DNA of 64,000 nucleotides from Parundibacterium terreum (GTDB lineage: Bacteria; Pseudomonadota; Gammaproteobacteria; Burkholderiales; Burkholderiaceae_D). Shown one piece after another: positions 1 to 8,200 of the stretch (its first letter is position 1; the number at the start of each line of letters is the position of its first letter). Under the pieces are notes generated by a model that had not been told where the DNA came from, made no database searches, and saw nothing but the letters and a program-made list of their open reading frames with translations. The translations under genes were made by a program, and so were the position numbers. The DNA is taken from positions 207,219 through 271,218 of the forward strand of contig NZ_BMED01000007.1 of assembly GCF_014636315.1 (NCBI RefSeq), in the 5' to 3' direction.

Positions 1-2
1 AC

Positions 3-500
3 AACTCTTCATGCCAAGAGCCATTTTCCAGTGAAGCCGATCTGGTTCAGAATTTTTTGGAGTTGCTGAAAGTCGGTGAGTCTCCATGGGGAAATGTAGA
101 AACTACCACCGAGTGGGATTACCGCAATGGAATCACTGATGTTCTAGTCCGTACTAATCAGGGGCACCTCGTCGCCTTTGAAGCCAAATTGACAGATTGG
201 CGTCGTGCAACTCATCAGGCTTATAAGAATACTACTTTTACAAGAAGTGCTTATGTTGTTATGCCTCCCAGCGCGGCACAAAGAGCAAGCACACATCCAG
301 AGATTTTCCAGCGCTACCGCATAGGACTTTGCTCAATTGACAATAATGGTGTTAAGATTGTAATAGAAGCACCTGATTTGGAGGATGAGCCGCTAATTCC
401 GTGGATGCATCGGAAGGCCCATCTATTTTTCGATGAGGCAGCAGAGTGCGGACTCACAATTGCAAACGGACATCGCAACGGAAATATGCAGACAGCTTAA
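3..500 (+). CDS. PD-(D/E)xK-like nuclease domain protein (5' end outside window)
   Basis: The frame is open from the first bases of the window, so only the C-terminal ~165 residues are seen. A TTG at 57 could be read as a start but sits inside coding sequence. The segment has the layout of a restriction-endonuclease-like fold: an acidic residue in a beta strand (ITDVLV, Asp codon at 138), then a strand with Glu-x-Lys (FEAK, codons 180-188), then a helix with basic residues (DWRRATHQAYK) and a further strand (AYVVMP). This is the usual D...ExK arrangement of metal-dependent nucleases or nuclease-derived sensors. The 3' end overlaps the next gene, a protein kinase, by 68 bases, which suggests translational coupling and a shared task. 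The fold call rests on motif spacing only; the exact family is not recognised. Confidence 0.55.
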   Translation, partial: NSSCQEPFSSEADLVQNFLELLKVGESPWGNVETTTEWDYRNGITDVLVRTNQGHLVAFEAKLTDWRRATHQAYKNTTFTRSAYVVMPPSAAQRASTHPEIFQRYRIGLCSIDNNGVKIVIEAPDLEDEPLIPWMHRKAHLFFDEAAECGLTIANGHRNGNMQTA

Positions 501-1296
501 TGTCGCGTTATTACGCGGCCTGGGCTCTGGCGCCTTCAAGCAAGTCTATTTGATAGAAAAAGATAGTCATTTATACGCGCTCAAAATAGCACCGGTGTCA
601 GGTGAGCTCAAGGCTAGGTTTGAACGTGAAGTCGACGCGCTGAAAACGTGCTCTCACTCTGCGATTTCGAAAATTCATGCCTCGGATCTCATGATCGTTC
701 AAAACAGGGAGTACTGGACAATCATTGAGGAGTACCTGCCATTCGGAACACTCCAAGATTTAACACAGAGCAGATCTTTGTCTGGAGCAGACATTCTGCA
801 TATGGGCGTTTCTTTAGCCGAGGCTCTAGCCCATCTCTTCGAACGTAAATTCGTTCATCGGGATATTAAGCCCGCTAATATTTTGTTTCGAAATTCTACA
901 GAACCTGTACTAACTGATTTTGGAATCGTGAGAATGCTTAATAAGCAGTCTCTTACCCAAGACTTCATGGCACAGGGACCCGGAACACCGATGTATGCGG
1001 CGCCGGAACAACTACTTAACGAAAAAAGTACTATTGATTGGCGGACAGACCAGTTCGGCTTAGCGTTGGTCTTAGCTGAGCAGCTTTTGGGCCACCATCC
1101 TTTCCTGACGGACGAAAATTCTCAGCCGCGAGATGCTGTTATGACTGTTGCTAGTCGGCAGTCGATGCCAGATATCAATAAGCAACGACTAATTGACAGT
1201 GGGTTCGGCTGTTTGATCAAAGCCATGTCTCCTTGGTCTGTTCAACGTTATAGAAAACCCGAAGAATTTCTTAATGCTTTGAAAGGCAATAATTAA
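433..1296 (+). CDS. Serine/threonine protein kinase (Hanks type)
   Basis: A 287-residue, soluble, stand-alone eukaryotic-type kinase. All catalytic motifs are intact: glycine loop GLGSGAF (29-35), ATP-binding Lys51 (ALK), helix-C Glu66, HRD (142-144) with KPAN, DFG (162-164) and APE (190-192). It should therefore be an active ATP-dependent kinase. There is no transmembrane segment or PASTA-type sensor domain, so it is not a cell-wall receptor kinase. The chosen ATG lies inside the 3' end of the nuclease-like gene; no good ribosome binding site precedes it, consistent with translational coupling. Only one base separates its stop from the next gene, so the three form one operon. Kinase and nuclease pairs occur in several phage-defence systems; the role here is inferred from context only. 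Confidence 0.9.
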   Translation: MRQQSADSQLQTDIATEICRQLNVALLRGLGSGAFKQVYLIEKDSHLYALKIAPVSGELKARFEREVDALKTCSHSAISKIHASDLMIVQNREYWTIIEEYLPFGTLQDLTQSRSLSGADILHMGVSLAEALAHLFERKFVHRDIKPANILFRNSTEPVLTDFGIVRMLNKQSLTQDFMAQGPGTPMYAAPEQLLNEKSTIDWRTDQFGLALVLAEQLLGHHPFLTDENSQPRDAVMTVASRQSMPDINKQRLIDSGFGCLIKAMSPWSVQRYRKPEEFLNALKGNN

Positions 1297-1297
1297 C

Positions 1298-2455
1298 ATG
1301 GGCGCTTATCATCAGATGGGGCATGATTCCTGGAATCTCGTGCACGAAAAACATCTGCACGGTTATGAAGGCATCGTCCTAAGTCCAATAAATAACGCTC
1401 CAGAAACAATGGCGCAAAGAATTCTGGCTCTAAAAAAGAAGCGCGACGACCTCGATATCATCCTCGACCCGCAGCTGTATGAGCCCCGCAGTAATAGGGG
1501 ACAACTGGCATCATGGCCGTATTTCTCCACAGATGTAGACACCGTAAATCTGGCAAATGTTAGCTGGTGGGGGGAAAAGGGACAAGCTATCGTGGCAGCT
1601 GCGAAGAGTGTAGGTGCAAACGCAATATGCTCCCCAGCGATGCTTCCGAGGATATACAGTGACGACTATTACCGCTGGACCGTCGACTGCGCGGAAACGA
1701 CAAGTAAGCACGCATCAAAAAACGGGATTGACACACTTATTACCTCAATTGTCCGGTTGTCTGAACTCGCTCAAAAAGGGCGATGCGAGGCAATTGCCAG
1801 TATCTTAACTGGTACTGATATCTCTAGAATCTACCTAGTACTTTCGGACGACCTTACCCCAAGAAATCAGCGTACAGATGTCGAAAGCTTGGCAGGTGCT
1901 ATTCGCCTGATTAGGCTGCTTGAAGATGCAGGCACCGAGGTTTTGGTATCGTTCAGTGGTCTAGATATGCTCCTTTGGAAAGCAGCTGGCGCAACTCATG
2001 TTGCTAGTGGAAAATTTTTCAATTTGCGCCGATTTGTGCCAGGAAGGTTTGAAGAAGACAATCAAGATGGTGGGAGGGTCGTTCCCTATTGGACTGATGC
2101 CGGCTTGATTACTTGGCTCCGAGAAGACGATATCAAGTTACTGGATAAGAACGAGTTAATTGATCGTACCGAAGCTAGTTCAAATCCATTTTCAAAGGAA
2201 ATTCTTGAAATTCTTGATGCTGGCTCAGGCGAGGCATGGGTTGGATATGGATGGCGCCAGTATTTATATTGGTTTCAGGAAACTGAGGCAGTCATTTCCT
2301 CGGACCTTAATGCCGCAAAAACGATACTAAAATCTGCGGATGCGTTGTGGGGGAAAAAGGAAGAGACAGGAGTATATCTATTTGACCGTCAAAATACCGG
2401 CGACTGGATTCGACCTTGGTTGAATGCAATAAAGATGGGTTTACAGGATATATAA
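1298..2455 (+). CDS. Uncharacterised protein, possibly a TIM-barrel fold, third gene of the nuclease-kinase operon
   Basis: A 385-residue protein whose family I do not recognise. It has no signal peptide or membrane segment. The sequence alternates short hydrophobic strands with helices, for example GIVLSPINN, DIILDPQLYEP, ANAICSPAML, RIYLVLSDD, EVLVSFSG and ATHVASGKFFNLRRF. The last resembles the closing strands of a (beta/alpha)8 barrel. Strand ends are rich in Asp, Ser and Asn, as in an active-site rim. The C-terminal ~120 residues (from about 265) look helical and rich in Trp and Tyr. The start ATG lies one base after the kinase stop, with no clear Shine-Dalgarno sequence, so expression probably depends on the kinase. 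It could be the effector, the kinase substrate or a nucleotide/base-modifying enzyme; none of these can be decided here. Confidence 0.65.
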   Translation: MGAYHQMGHDSWNLVHEKHLHGYEGIVLSPINNAPETMAQRILALKKKRDDLDIILDPQLYEPRSNRGQLASWPYFSTDVDTVNLANVSWWGEKGQAIVAAAKSVGANAICSPAMLPRIYSDDYYRWTVDCAETTSKHASKNGIDTLITSIVRLSELAQKGRCEAIASILTGTDISRIYLVLSDDLTPRNQRTDVESLAGAIRLIRLLEDAGTEVLVSFSGLDMLLWKAAGATHVASGKFFNLRRFVPGRFEEDNQDGGRVVPYWTDAGLITWLREDDIKLLDKNELIDRTEASSNPFSKEILEILDAGSGEAWVGYGWRQYLYWFQETEAVISSDLNAAKTILKSADALWGKKEETGVYLFDRQNTGDWIRPWLNAIKMGLQDI

Positions 2456-2816
2456 ATCATCAAATTCTCTACGATAGTTTTGATGGCATTTTTTTCTGGA
2501 AATTGACGTTCTTTGTAGGGAGATTTCGTGTCCAAATTCGCTAGTATTTTAAAATGGGTCGAATAGTGAGGCGACCTTGGATCGGAAGCAGGGCGATGGT
2601 TTGAACGGCTTTATTTGGATCTTAGGAGGTTGAACTTCAACGGATTGGATAACTCAGGTGGATATATCACCAAGGACAAAGGTGAAAAAACAAACAGGAT
2701 CCTTTTGGTGGAAAAAAATTAATTTTTCAGCCAAAATAAGAACTGCATACATGATCATCGACATGCAAATAAATTCCAGAATAACAGTAAAATTTGGTCC
2801 TACTCAGGAGACTTAA
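2456..2816. other. Intergenic stretch between the kinase operon and yegP
   Basis: An AT-rich 361-base gap with no convincing gene. A GTG at 2528 after a GGGAG opens a frame of only 12 codons and is not counted as a gene. The gap contains the inverted repeat at 2703-2736 and presumably the promoter of the following gene, which is preceded by a CAGGAG ribosome binding site. Confidence 0.5.
2703..2736. repeat. Inverted repeat, possible bidirectional terminator or operator
   Basis: Arms TTTTGG (2703-2708) and CCAAAA (2731-2736) flank inner arms GAAAAA and TTTTTC, with a two-base mismatch between the arm parts. The hairpin would have a poly-T arm on both strands. It could end transcription of the kinase operon or act as an operator for yegP. 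Confidence 0.45.
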
Positions 2817-3149
2817 ATGGCAGGTTATTACGTAATTAAAAAAGGTTCGTCCGGCATGTTTCACTTTGTTTTAAAGGCAGATAATCATGAGGTCATCCTT
2901 ACTAGTGAGACTTATGTTTCGAAGCAAGGGGCGCATACAGGCATAGCTTCCTGCCAGGTGAATAGTCCTTACGACTCACAATACGACAAGCGTAATTCGA
3001 CGTCAAGCCAGCCCTATTTCGTGTTAAAGGCTAAGAACGGCGAAATTATTGGCACCAGCCAAATGTACTCGTCGACATCGGCTCGAGATAACGGTATTGC
3101 ATCGTGCAAGTTCAATGGGCCAACAACTAAGATTGTTGATGAATCTTAG
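2817..3149 (+). CDS. yegP: YegP family protein, two tandem DUF1508 repeats
   Basis: A 110-residue cytosolic protein made of two copies of the ~48-residue DUF1508 module. Copy one (about 12-58) contains FHFVLKADNHEVI, a Ser/Thr-rich SETYVSKQGAHTGIAS stretch and a following C-Q-V-N. Copy two (about 66-105) contains YFVLKAKNGEII, SQMYSS and ARDNGIASC. Length and repeat layout match E. coli YegP, whose function is unknown. The start follows a CAGGAG ribosome binding site eight bases away. A strong terminator follows directly, so it is a single-gene transcript. It lies in the AT-richer accessory segment and may be cargo. Confidence 0.9.
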   Translation: MAGYYVIKKGSSGMFHFVLKADNHEVILTSETYVSKQGAHTGIASCQVNSPYDSQYDKRNSTSSQPYFVLKAKNGEIIGTSQMYSSTSARDNGIASCKFNGPTTKIVDES

Positions 3150-3164
3150 ATTGCGCCTAAGTCT

Positions 3165-3194
3165 AAAGGCCACTATTAATAGTGGCCTTTTATT
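3165..3194 (+). terminator. Rho-independent terminator after yegP
   Basis: A stem of AAAGGCCACTA paired with TAGTGGCCTTTT across a TTAA loop, followed by a T-rich tail. It lies 15 bases after the yegP stop. Confidence 0.9.
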
Positions 3195-3341
3195 TCTAGC
3201 GTTGAAGTCCCATTCGACGAGTTATTTGACCGCCACTCTGTCGCCTCATTCTTAGCAACATTCGTTGGTTTAGTCATATCCATCCTCCTTAGCCACGTGA
3301 TATCCCAGCAAATGCAAAGACGTCGCGTGCAGGGCATGTAA
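3183..3341 (+). pseudogene. C-terminal relic of a membrane protein
   Basis: Beyond the terminator, one frame stays open for about 50 codons and ends at TAA 3339-3341, without an ATG start. Its translation reads like a real protein tail: an acidic stretch (VEVPFDELFDRHS), one hydrophobic membrane segment (FLATFVGLVISILLSHVI) and a basic end (QQMQRRRVQGM). With no start or promoter of its own, it is probably the remnant of a gene broken when the accessory segment formed. It could also be chance. Confidence 0.3.
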
Positions 3342-3416
3342 CGGCAGCTCGATAACTGAGTTTCTGTTTTGGCGCCCGTGCGTTGCTGCAAATGCCGCAA
3401 CCCAAATCAAAGGGGA

Positions 3417-4055
3417 CTATGCGTTGATGATCCGGGCAACCCGGGCAGCAATTGCCTGCGCCAATTGGTGAACATGGAAACCATCGACGAAGCCGTGGTG
3501 AGCCTGTACTGAAAAAGGTACTGTCATCAGGCCATCCTGTGCAGATCCAAAACGGCCCCATGCAAACGAAGGAATATCGGGGCTTCCCCTGAAGTCAGGA
3601 TGCTCTATCGATGTCAGGCGTAGCCAGGGTATGCAGGTAATATGGAAGGCATCCTTCTGCTCGCGCTCGCTCAACTCATTGCCCGTATTGATCATCTGCA
3701 CGCTTTCTTCGGCTTCTTTCTTTGCCGCCAGGCTGCGGGCAATGAACTGGTCCAGATCGGAAGTCATGTCAAACTGGGTGAAGTTCAAGTTGTTATCTTT
3801 ATTGACTACCGTATAAGAACCGCAGAATTTATCTATCTTGATTATTTTTCCGTCATGCTCGCGATACCGGAAATTTTCCACATCCTGCACGGAACTCAGC
3901 AGGCAGAACAGCAGGAAGTGGAAGGGAGGAATCCCGCGCTCCTTGCAATAAGGCCGGAAGTCCGGTAGCTCAAGATCGAAACTCAGATTGAAGCGGGGAT
4001 TGTCTGCCTGGGAAAAAAAGTCGTATCTATCGCGGCGTTTTTCAAAATTCTGCAT
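3417..4055 (-). CDS. Chloramphenicol acetyltransferase family protein
   Basis: A 212-residue protein, the usual length for the type A chloramphenicol O-acetyltransferase family. Near the C-terminus (186-192) it has the catalytic signature HHGFVDG, matching HHxxxDG with the general-base histidine and structural Asp. The N-terminal half carries the family-like YDFF...NPRFNLSFDLELP and the central F-x-Y-R-x-HDGKI region. Members acetylate chloramphenicol from acetyl-CoA, but chromosomal homologues may act on other small alcohols, so resistance is not proven. It stands alone on the minus strand at the border between the AT-rich segment and the detoxification block, with no mobile-element signature beside it. 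Confidence 0.85.
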   Translation of the reverse strand: MQNFEKRRDRYDFFSQADNPRFNLSFDLELPDFRPYCKERGIPPFHFLLFCLLSSVQDVENFRYREHDGKIIKIDKFCGSYTVVNKDNNLNFTQFDMTSDLDQFIARSLAAKKEAEESVQMINTGNELSEREQKDAFHITCIPWLRLTSIEHPDFRGSPDIPSFAWGRFGSAQDGLMTVPFSVQAHHGFVDGFHVHQLAQAIAARVARIINA

Positions 4056-4251
4056 GGATATAGGGTGGAGATCGTGACAAAGCGGATGCTGGGATAAATC
4101 TTAGCACAGCCACCTGGTCATCGAACAAGCGCACCGAACAAGCTGGCTGAGCCAGCGTCCGTCAAAGGCGCTAACCACAACTCCTTCATACAAAGTTTCA
4201 ACTGCCGGAATTTATCCGGTTCACCCAATTTATCTGCGAAGCGACTCAGCT

Positions 4252-5238
4252 TTACCTCAAATTTTTACTGAAAAAATCGACTACCGCCTTGTTGAAGCTT
4301 TGGTGAAACGCCGCCCTGTCAAAGCCGGGGTTGCTTTTACAGATGACGGGGGCAATGTTTTCAAGTGCAGGGCTGCAAGGTGCCAGGAAGTCAAAATGGC
4401 CGGCTTTTGGCACCACGTGAAAGTCTGGAGCGTTTGGAAGAGCAAGCCGAACAGCTTCGGCATAGCGTGGATGCGGCAGTATCACGTCATCCTCGGCACG
4501 CCATAGTTGCACCGGTATATTGACCTTTTTCAGTCCATCCGGCGAGAACGTGAAGCCCAGAGCCGGGGCTGCCACAACCGCCGCCTTGATCCTAGGATCT
4601 TGCGCAAGGCTTGAAGCAGGCGGCACGCCAGCAGCTTGCCCGGCCTTCGCCAGCAATTGGCAGGCAAAATCTTCCGGATACTCGCGGCACACAGGGCCCA
4701 CCTTGGAGAAATCGGCGAGCCCGCCGATGCTGACCAGCGTTGTAAAGCCGCCGGCCGAAAATCCAAACATCCCTATGCGTGCCGAATCGATATTGGCACG
4801 GCCATCCCAGCTTGACAGCATATGGTCAATCACCCGGCTCATTTGCCTGGGCCTATCCATGATGAATACGCTGCGGCTCTGGTCGGCATAGTTGTCGCCG
4901 GTATGGGTAACAGCCGCAACCACGTAGCCCGCGTCTGCCAGGGCAATGGCTGTGTCGTAGTGCCCCAGGAATGAACCTCCGGTGCCGTGCGACATGACCA
5001 CCAGCGGCAATGCGCGTCCTTCTAACGGCCCGTTAACCGCAACTGACATTATTGTTGCTCCCATGGTCACGGGCTTAGGCGCTGCCTGGCTCGGATACCA
5101 GATGCCGATTTCCAGCGGCTTCCCATCGGGATCAGCGGCAAAGCCATGCTGGAACCCGGCAGCTTGCGCGCAAGTGGCGGCAAGTGTCATGCCCAGTATC
5201 GTCAGGGCGGAAAGTACGGTCGACTTCAGGTTTTTCAT
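4252..5238 (-). CDS. Exported alpha/beta hydrolase (dienelactone hydrolase/PAF-acetylhydrolase-like)
   Basis: A 328-residue hydrolase counted from the ATG at 5238. That start gives a typical Sec signal peptide (MKNLK...LTILGMTLAATCAQA) and has a GGAG ribosome binding site; a longer reading from 5298 adds 20 implausible residues. The mature protein has an oxyanion-loop motif SHGTGG (about 83-88), the nucleophile elbow GFSAG with Ser161, a likely acid in RAEDD and a histidine in KAGHFDF. Such secreted enzymes cleave esters or lactones; the substrate cannot be told. No partner gene is obvious. Confidence 0.8.
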   Translation of the reverse strand: MKNLKSTVLSALTILGMTLAATCAQAAGFQHGFAADPDGKPLEIGIWYPSQAAPKPVTMGATIMSVAVNGPLEGRALPLVVMSHGTGGSFLGHYDTAIALADAGYVVAAVTHTGDNYADQSRSVFIMDRPRQMSRVIDHMLSSWDGRANIDSARIGMFGFSAGGFTTLVSIGGLADFSKVGPVCREYPEDFACQLLAKAGQAAGVPPASSLAQDPRIKAAVVAAPALGFTFSPDGLKKVNIPVQLWRAEDDVILPHPRYAEAVRLALPNAPDFHVVPKAGHFDFLAPCSPALENIAPVICKSNPGFDRAAFHQSFNKAVVDFFSKNLR

Positions 5239-5553
5239 GGATGAGCTCCAAAGGTGGGTAAGCTCAGTGATTCTCTGCGCACCCTCGTACGCTATCAATG
5301 TCTTTGCGACGAAGGGTGGGGATTAAGGCGCGAGCTGTAGAACCAATACGCGGACCCGTGGGGGAAATGGAGAGGGTTGTTGCTTTGCATTTGAAAGTGA
5401 CTCTTCTTTGAGAGCTTACTTTTGAATATACGTACCAGAGAGTGCTGAATTCGGAATGGTCTTTGAACGGAGTGCCCCTCAGGCTGAGCAGAGGGGCACA
5501 CTGGGTTAGCGCTAAACCCTCACTGAAGTACGTAAGAAAGGCCGCAGGTACTT
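5239..5553. other. Gap upstream of the exported hydrolase
   Basis: 315 bases lie between the YciI-like gene and the hydrolase start. It should hold the hydrolase promoter on the minus strand. No gene, strong hairpin or recognisable operator was found. Confidence 0.5.
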
Positions 5554-5844
5554 TTAGGCCGCCTTCAGTGCTTCATACGTCGGCTGCGCTAGCTTGATAT
5601 CGACTTCGGTGATCTGATATTCGCCTACATTTGCGATCACATAGGAGTCTTCGGACAGTATTTTTGTCAACGCTTGCATTTCCATGCTTTTGACGGCGAG
5701 GATACCGCCCTGGCCATTTCTCTTTGCCCCAGCGAACAGGAAGCTGCCATCGGCCAGGTATTTTTTTACCCAATCGAGGTGAGCCTTGTTTTCCGGCTCT
5801 ACCTGCTGCTTTTCTTTGATGTAACTTAAATCAAGTAAATACAT
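5554..5844 (-). CDS. YciI-like protein
   Basis: A 96-residue protein counted from the ATG at 5844, preceded by AGGA; a start 15 bases upstream has no such site. It has the small alpha/beta fold pattern of YciI: an N-terminal strand (MYLLDLSYI), a helix with H-x-D/W (AHLDWVKKYLADG), an LFAGAKRNGQGG turn and a final strand. YciI proteins relate to muconolactone isomerase-like ferredoxin-fold domains and often sit with oxidoreductases. It follows the SDR on the same strand 84 bases away and is probably co-transcribed with it. Confidence 0.75.
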   Translation of the reverse strand: MYLLDLSYIKEKQQVEPENKAHLDWVKKYLADGSFLFAGAKRNGQGGILAVKSMEMQALTKILSEDSYVIANVGEYQITEVDIKLAQPTYEALKAA

Positions 5845-5928
5845 GATGTTTCCTAACAATAAAATGAAATTTGAAAACCGGCTTCGTACGCGAGAAATTC
5901 ATACTCCGCCGATTTGACCCAAAGGAGC

Positions 5929-6675
5929 TTAGAGTTTGGAGCCGCCGCCGACTTGAACGACATCGCCGGTGATCCAGCGGGCTTCGTCCGAGGCAAGGAA
6001 GGCCACCACATCGCCGATATCGTCAGGCTGCGCGATACGTTTCAGCGCTTGAATCGAGAGGGTGAAATCCCGGCCGCCCTCTGTCTTGACGAAGCTGGAC
6101 ATGTCGGTATCAACCACACCAGGTGCTACCGCATTTACCCGGATACCGCGTTCGCCCAACGCGCTCGCAAAATGTGTGACCAGTGTACTGATCGCACCTT
6201 TGGTGGCTGCATAGGCCGACAATTCGCCAACAGCGGCACGCGCTGCCAGTGAAGAATTGAGGATGATGCTGCTGCCGCTGCCAAGGATAGGCAGCAATTG
6301 CTGAACCAGGAAATAGGGAGCCCGGACATTGACAGCGAACAGACGGTCAAAGTCATCGACTTTGGTTTCTTCGATGGGGCCTGCTGAAGCAACGCCTGCG
6401 TTGGCAAATACAATATCCAGACGATCACCAACAATGGCGCGTACCTGTTTCGCCAGTACGTGCGCGCCGTCAGGAGCGCTCAGATCGGTGGCAATGGCGG
6501 TAGCGCGGCCGCCGGCAGCAATGATGTCGGCTACCACATTGTCTGCTTCAGCCTTCGCGCTACTATAGTGAACAACGACGAATGCGCCAGCCTTGGCCAG
6601 TGCGATGGCACTGGCTCGTCCGATACCGCGAGATGCACCTGTGACCAGGGCGTTTTTTCCAGAAAGTTTTGTCAT
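5929..6675 (-). CDS. Short-chain dehydrogenase/reductase (SDR)
   Basis: A 248-residue classical SDR with cofactor loop TGASRGIG (12-19), NAG (92-94), catalytic Ser near 141, Tyr155 and Lys159 (YAATK), and a C-terminal G-G-G. Arg16 in the loop and HYSS after strand 2 suggest NADP(H). The start has an AAGGA site. It closely resembles the SDR at 8985-9731 (N-terminal KLxGKxALVTGASRGIGRA and C-terminal RWITGxxxxVxGGSKL), so the two are paralogues. The 37-bp motif at 6818-6854 lies about 143 bases upstream of its start. The substrate is unknown. Confidence 0.9.
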   Translation of the reverse strand: MTKLSGKNALVTGASRGIGRASAIALAKAGAFVVVHYSSAKAEADNVVADIIAAGGRATAIATDLSAPDGAHVLAKQVRAIVGDRLDIVFANAGVASAGPIEETKVDDFDRLFAVNVRAPYFLVQQLLPILGSGSSIILNSSLAARAAVGELSAYAATKGAISTLVTHFASALGERGIRVNAVAPGVVDTDMSSFVKTEGGRDFTLSIQALKRIAQPDDIGDVVAFLASDEARWITGDVVQVGGGSKL

Positions 6676-7110
6676 GATAATTCCTTTGTAAGATCAGAAT
6701 GATGTGATTGACGACTACTTTTCAGGTATAGGTCAATCAGTCGTATGGAAGACCGGTCAAATTGCTTTGGCTTAGTCTTTGAAAGGAAGATACGCGGACT
6801 TCATTTTCGGGAAAAATACTTTATAAGCTTGTGGGCATGCCCGGTAAGCATGGAGGCTTATTGGCAGACACTCTATCTGTGGCTGTGAACTCGCCGCTGC
6901 AGTAGCAGAAACCTGGGTCTGGCGATAGAAATTGCAGATGGGATTGTGAAGGCGATTTTGCTTTAGAACCGAGGTGCTAAGGCATGAGTAGATTTACCGC
7001 ATTGATATTGGCGCATCGGAAACATGTAGTGATAAATGCGGAAAAATGCGGGCAAATACGAAAATTCTCCCGTTTTGACAAGAGAATTATGTGGCGAACT
7101 GAGGAACTCT
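6676..7110. other. Gap holding the SDR promoter region
   Basis: 435 bases between the SDR start and the LysR stop. It contains the conserved motif at 6818-6854. No credible gene was found; open frames here are short and lack ribosome binding sites. Confidence 0.55.
6818..6854. promoter_or_regulatory. Copy A of a 37-bp bipartite motif (candidate LysR operator)
   Basis: It begins ACTTTATAAGCTTGTG, continues GGCATGC, then has seven unconserved bases and ends GCATGGA. Copies B (8033-8069) and C (13497-13533) keep the same spacing. It lies upstream of the minus-strand SDR. Confidence 0.6.
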
Positions 7111-8010
7111 TTAAGGCAGTGTGTGGCTTGCTTGCACCATTAGCTGATCGAGACGAGAGATGAACAGTTTCAGGGTGGGCGACATGTTTGCCTTGCTGTA
7201 TCCAACGCAAAGATCGACTCTCGGTGCAGTGCCAGCAAGTGGCCGGCTGACGACAGACCAGGGCATGAGGTTTTCCACGTAAGAGGGAATCAAGGTAACT
7301 CCGCGTGTGGATGCCACGAGTGACATCACCATGGCGGGATTATCCACACCCTGGCTAGGCACAATATCGACACCTTCTCGTTCCAGATAAGCGTCAATGA
7401 CTGCACGCAACACCTTTGCCTTATTCGCCATCGCGATAAATTTTTCGCCGACAAGGTCCTTTGGGTGGACACTTTCCTGTGCAGCCAGGTGATGATCGCT
7501 GGGCATGAGGACTACCAGAGGTTCACTGGTAACGGCGTGATAAGTAAGGTCAAATCCTGGCTCCGCCCGCAAAAAGGCAACATCAAGCTTGCCCCGTGCC
7601 AAGGACTCTGCAAGGTCCGGCGAGTAGTCGCTGGATACTGTGACATCCACATTTGGCAATTCCTCGCGCAGTATGGCCATTGCGCGTGGTAGCCAAGTCA
7701 TTTCCTGCCCCGTAAGAAATCCCAAGGCGAATCTTTGCTTGGCCGGCGTCGCTGCACGCCGCGCCGCTTCGATTGCAGCATCGACTTGCGTCAAGGCCAG
7801 CCGGGCATGGTCGATAAATGCTTTCCCCGCCGCTGTCAATTCCACACCGCGCGCGCTGCGGCTGAACAGCTCGGTTCCGACCTGATCTTCCAGGTCGCGA
7901 ATCTGCCGGCTCAGAGAGGGCTGCGAGGTATGCAGCCGCTGCTCGGCAGCAATGGTCAAGCTGCCTGTTTCGGCAACGGCGATGAAATAACGAAGGTGTC
8001 GCAGCTCCAT
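7111..8010 (-). CDS. LysR family transcriptional regulator
   Basis: 299 residues, standard LysR length. The N-terminal winged helix-turn-helix (about 1-60) has the typical MELRHLRYFIAVAETGSLT start and LHTSQPSLSRQIRDLE recognition helix. A periplasmic-binding-like effector domain follows (about 90-290). The start has an AGGAA site. It is transcribed divergently from the SDR-SDR-GST-OYE operon starting at 8201, the classic arrangement for a LysR regulator and its target. Copy B of the 37-bp motif lies between the two genes just upstream of its own ATG, so autoregulation is likely. The ligand is unknown. Confidence 0.92.
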   Translation of the reverse strand: MELRHLRYFIAVAETGSLTIAAEQRLHTSQPSLSRQIRDLEDQVGTELFSRSARGVELTAAGKAFIDHARLALTQVDAAIEAARRAATPAKQRFALGFLTGQEMTWLPRAMAILREELPNVDVTVSSDYSPDLAESLARGKLDVAFLRAEPGFDLTYHAVTSEPLVVLMPSDHHLAAQESVHPKDLVGEKFIAMANKAKVLRAVIDAYLEREGVDIVPSQGVDNPAMVMSLVASTRGVTLIPSYVENLMPWSVVSRPLAGTAPRVDLCVGYSKANMSPTLKLFISRLDQLMVQASHTLP

Positions 8011-8032
8011 GTTTCTATTCCTTTTTTATTCT

Positions 8033-8069
8033 TCCATGCCTGGGAAGCATGCCCACCAGCTTATAAAGT
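8033..8069. promoter_or_regulatory. Copy B of the 37-bp bipartite motif (candidate LysR operator)
   Basis: On the minus strand it reads ACTTTATAAGCTGGTG, then GGCATGC, seven variable bases and GCATGGA. Only one base differs from copy A in the first 23. It lies between the divergent lysR and SDR genes. Confidence 0.6.
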
Positions 8070-8200
8070 CTTTTTTTATTGTGCCATAAGTTTCTATATT
8101 GGGTCCTGTGGCAGCGCATTGCGGATTATTTCGGATGCCGGCCGATGCCATGGATCAACTAGACCCATGTTTAAAAAATATACCTTAAAGGATTTACATC

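Noticed and set aside
2528..2566. Tiny open frame with GTG start and GGGAG site before yegP
   Set aside because: It has only 12 codons and no supporting feature.
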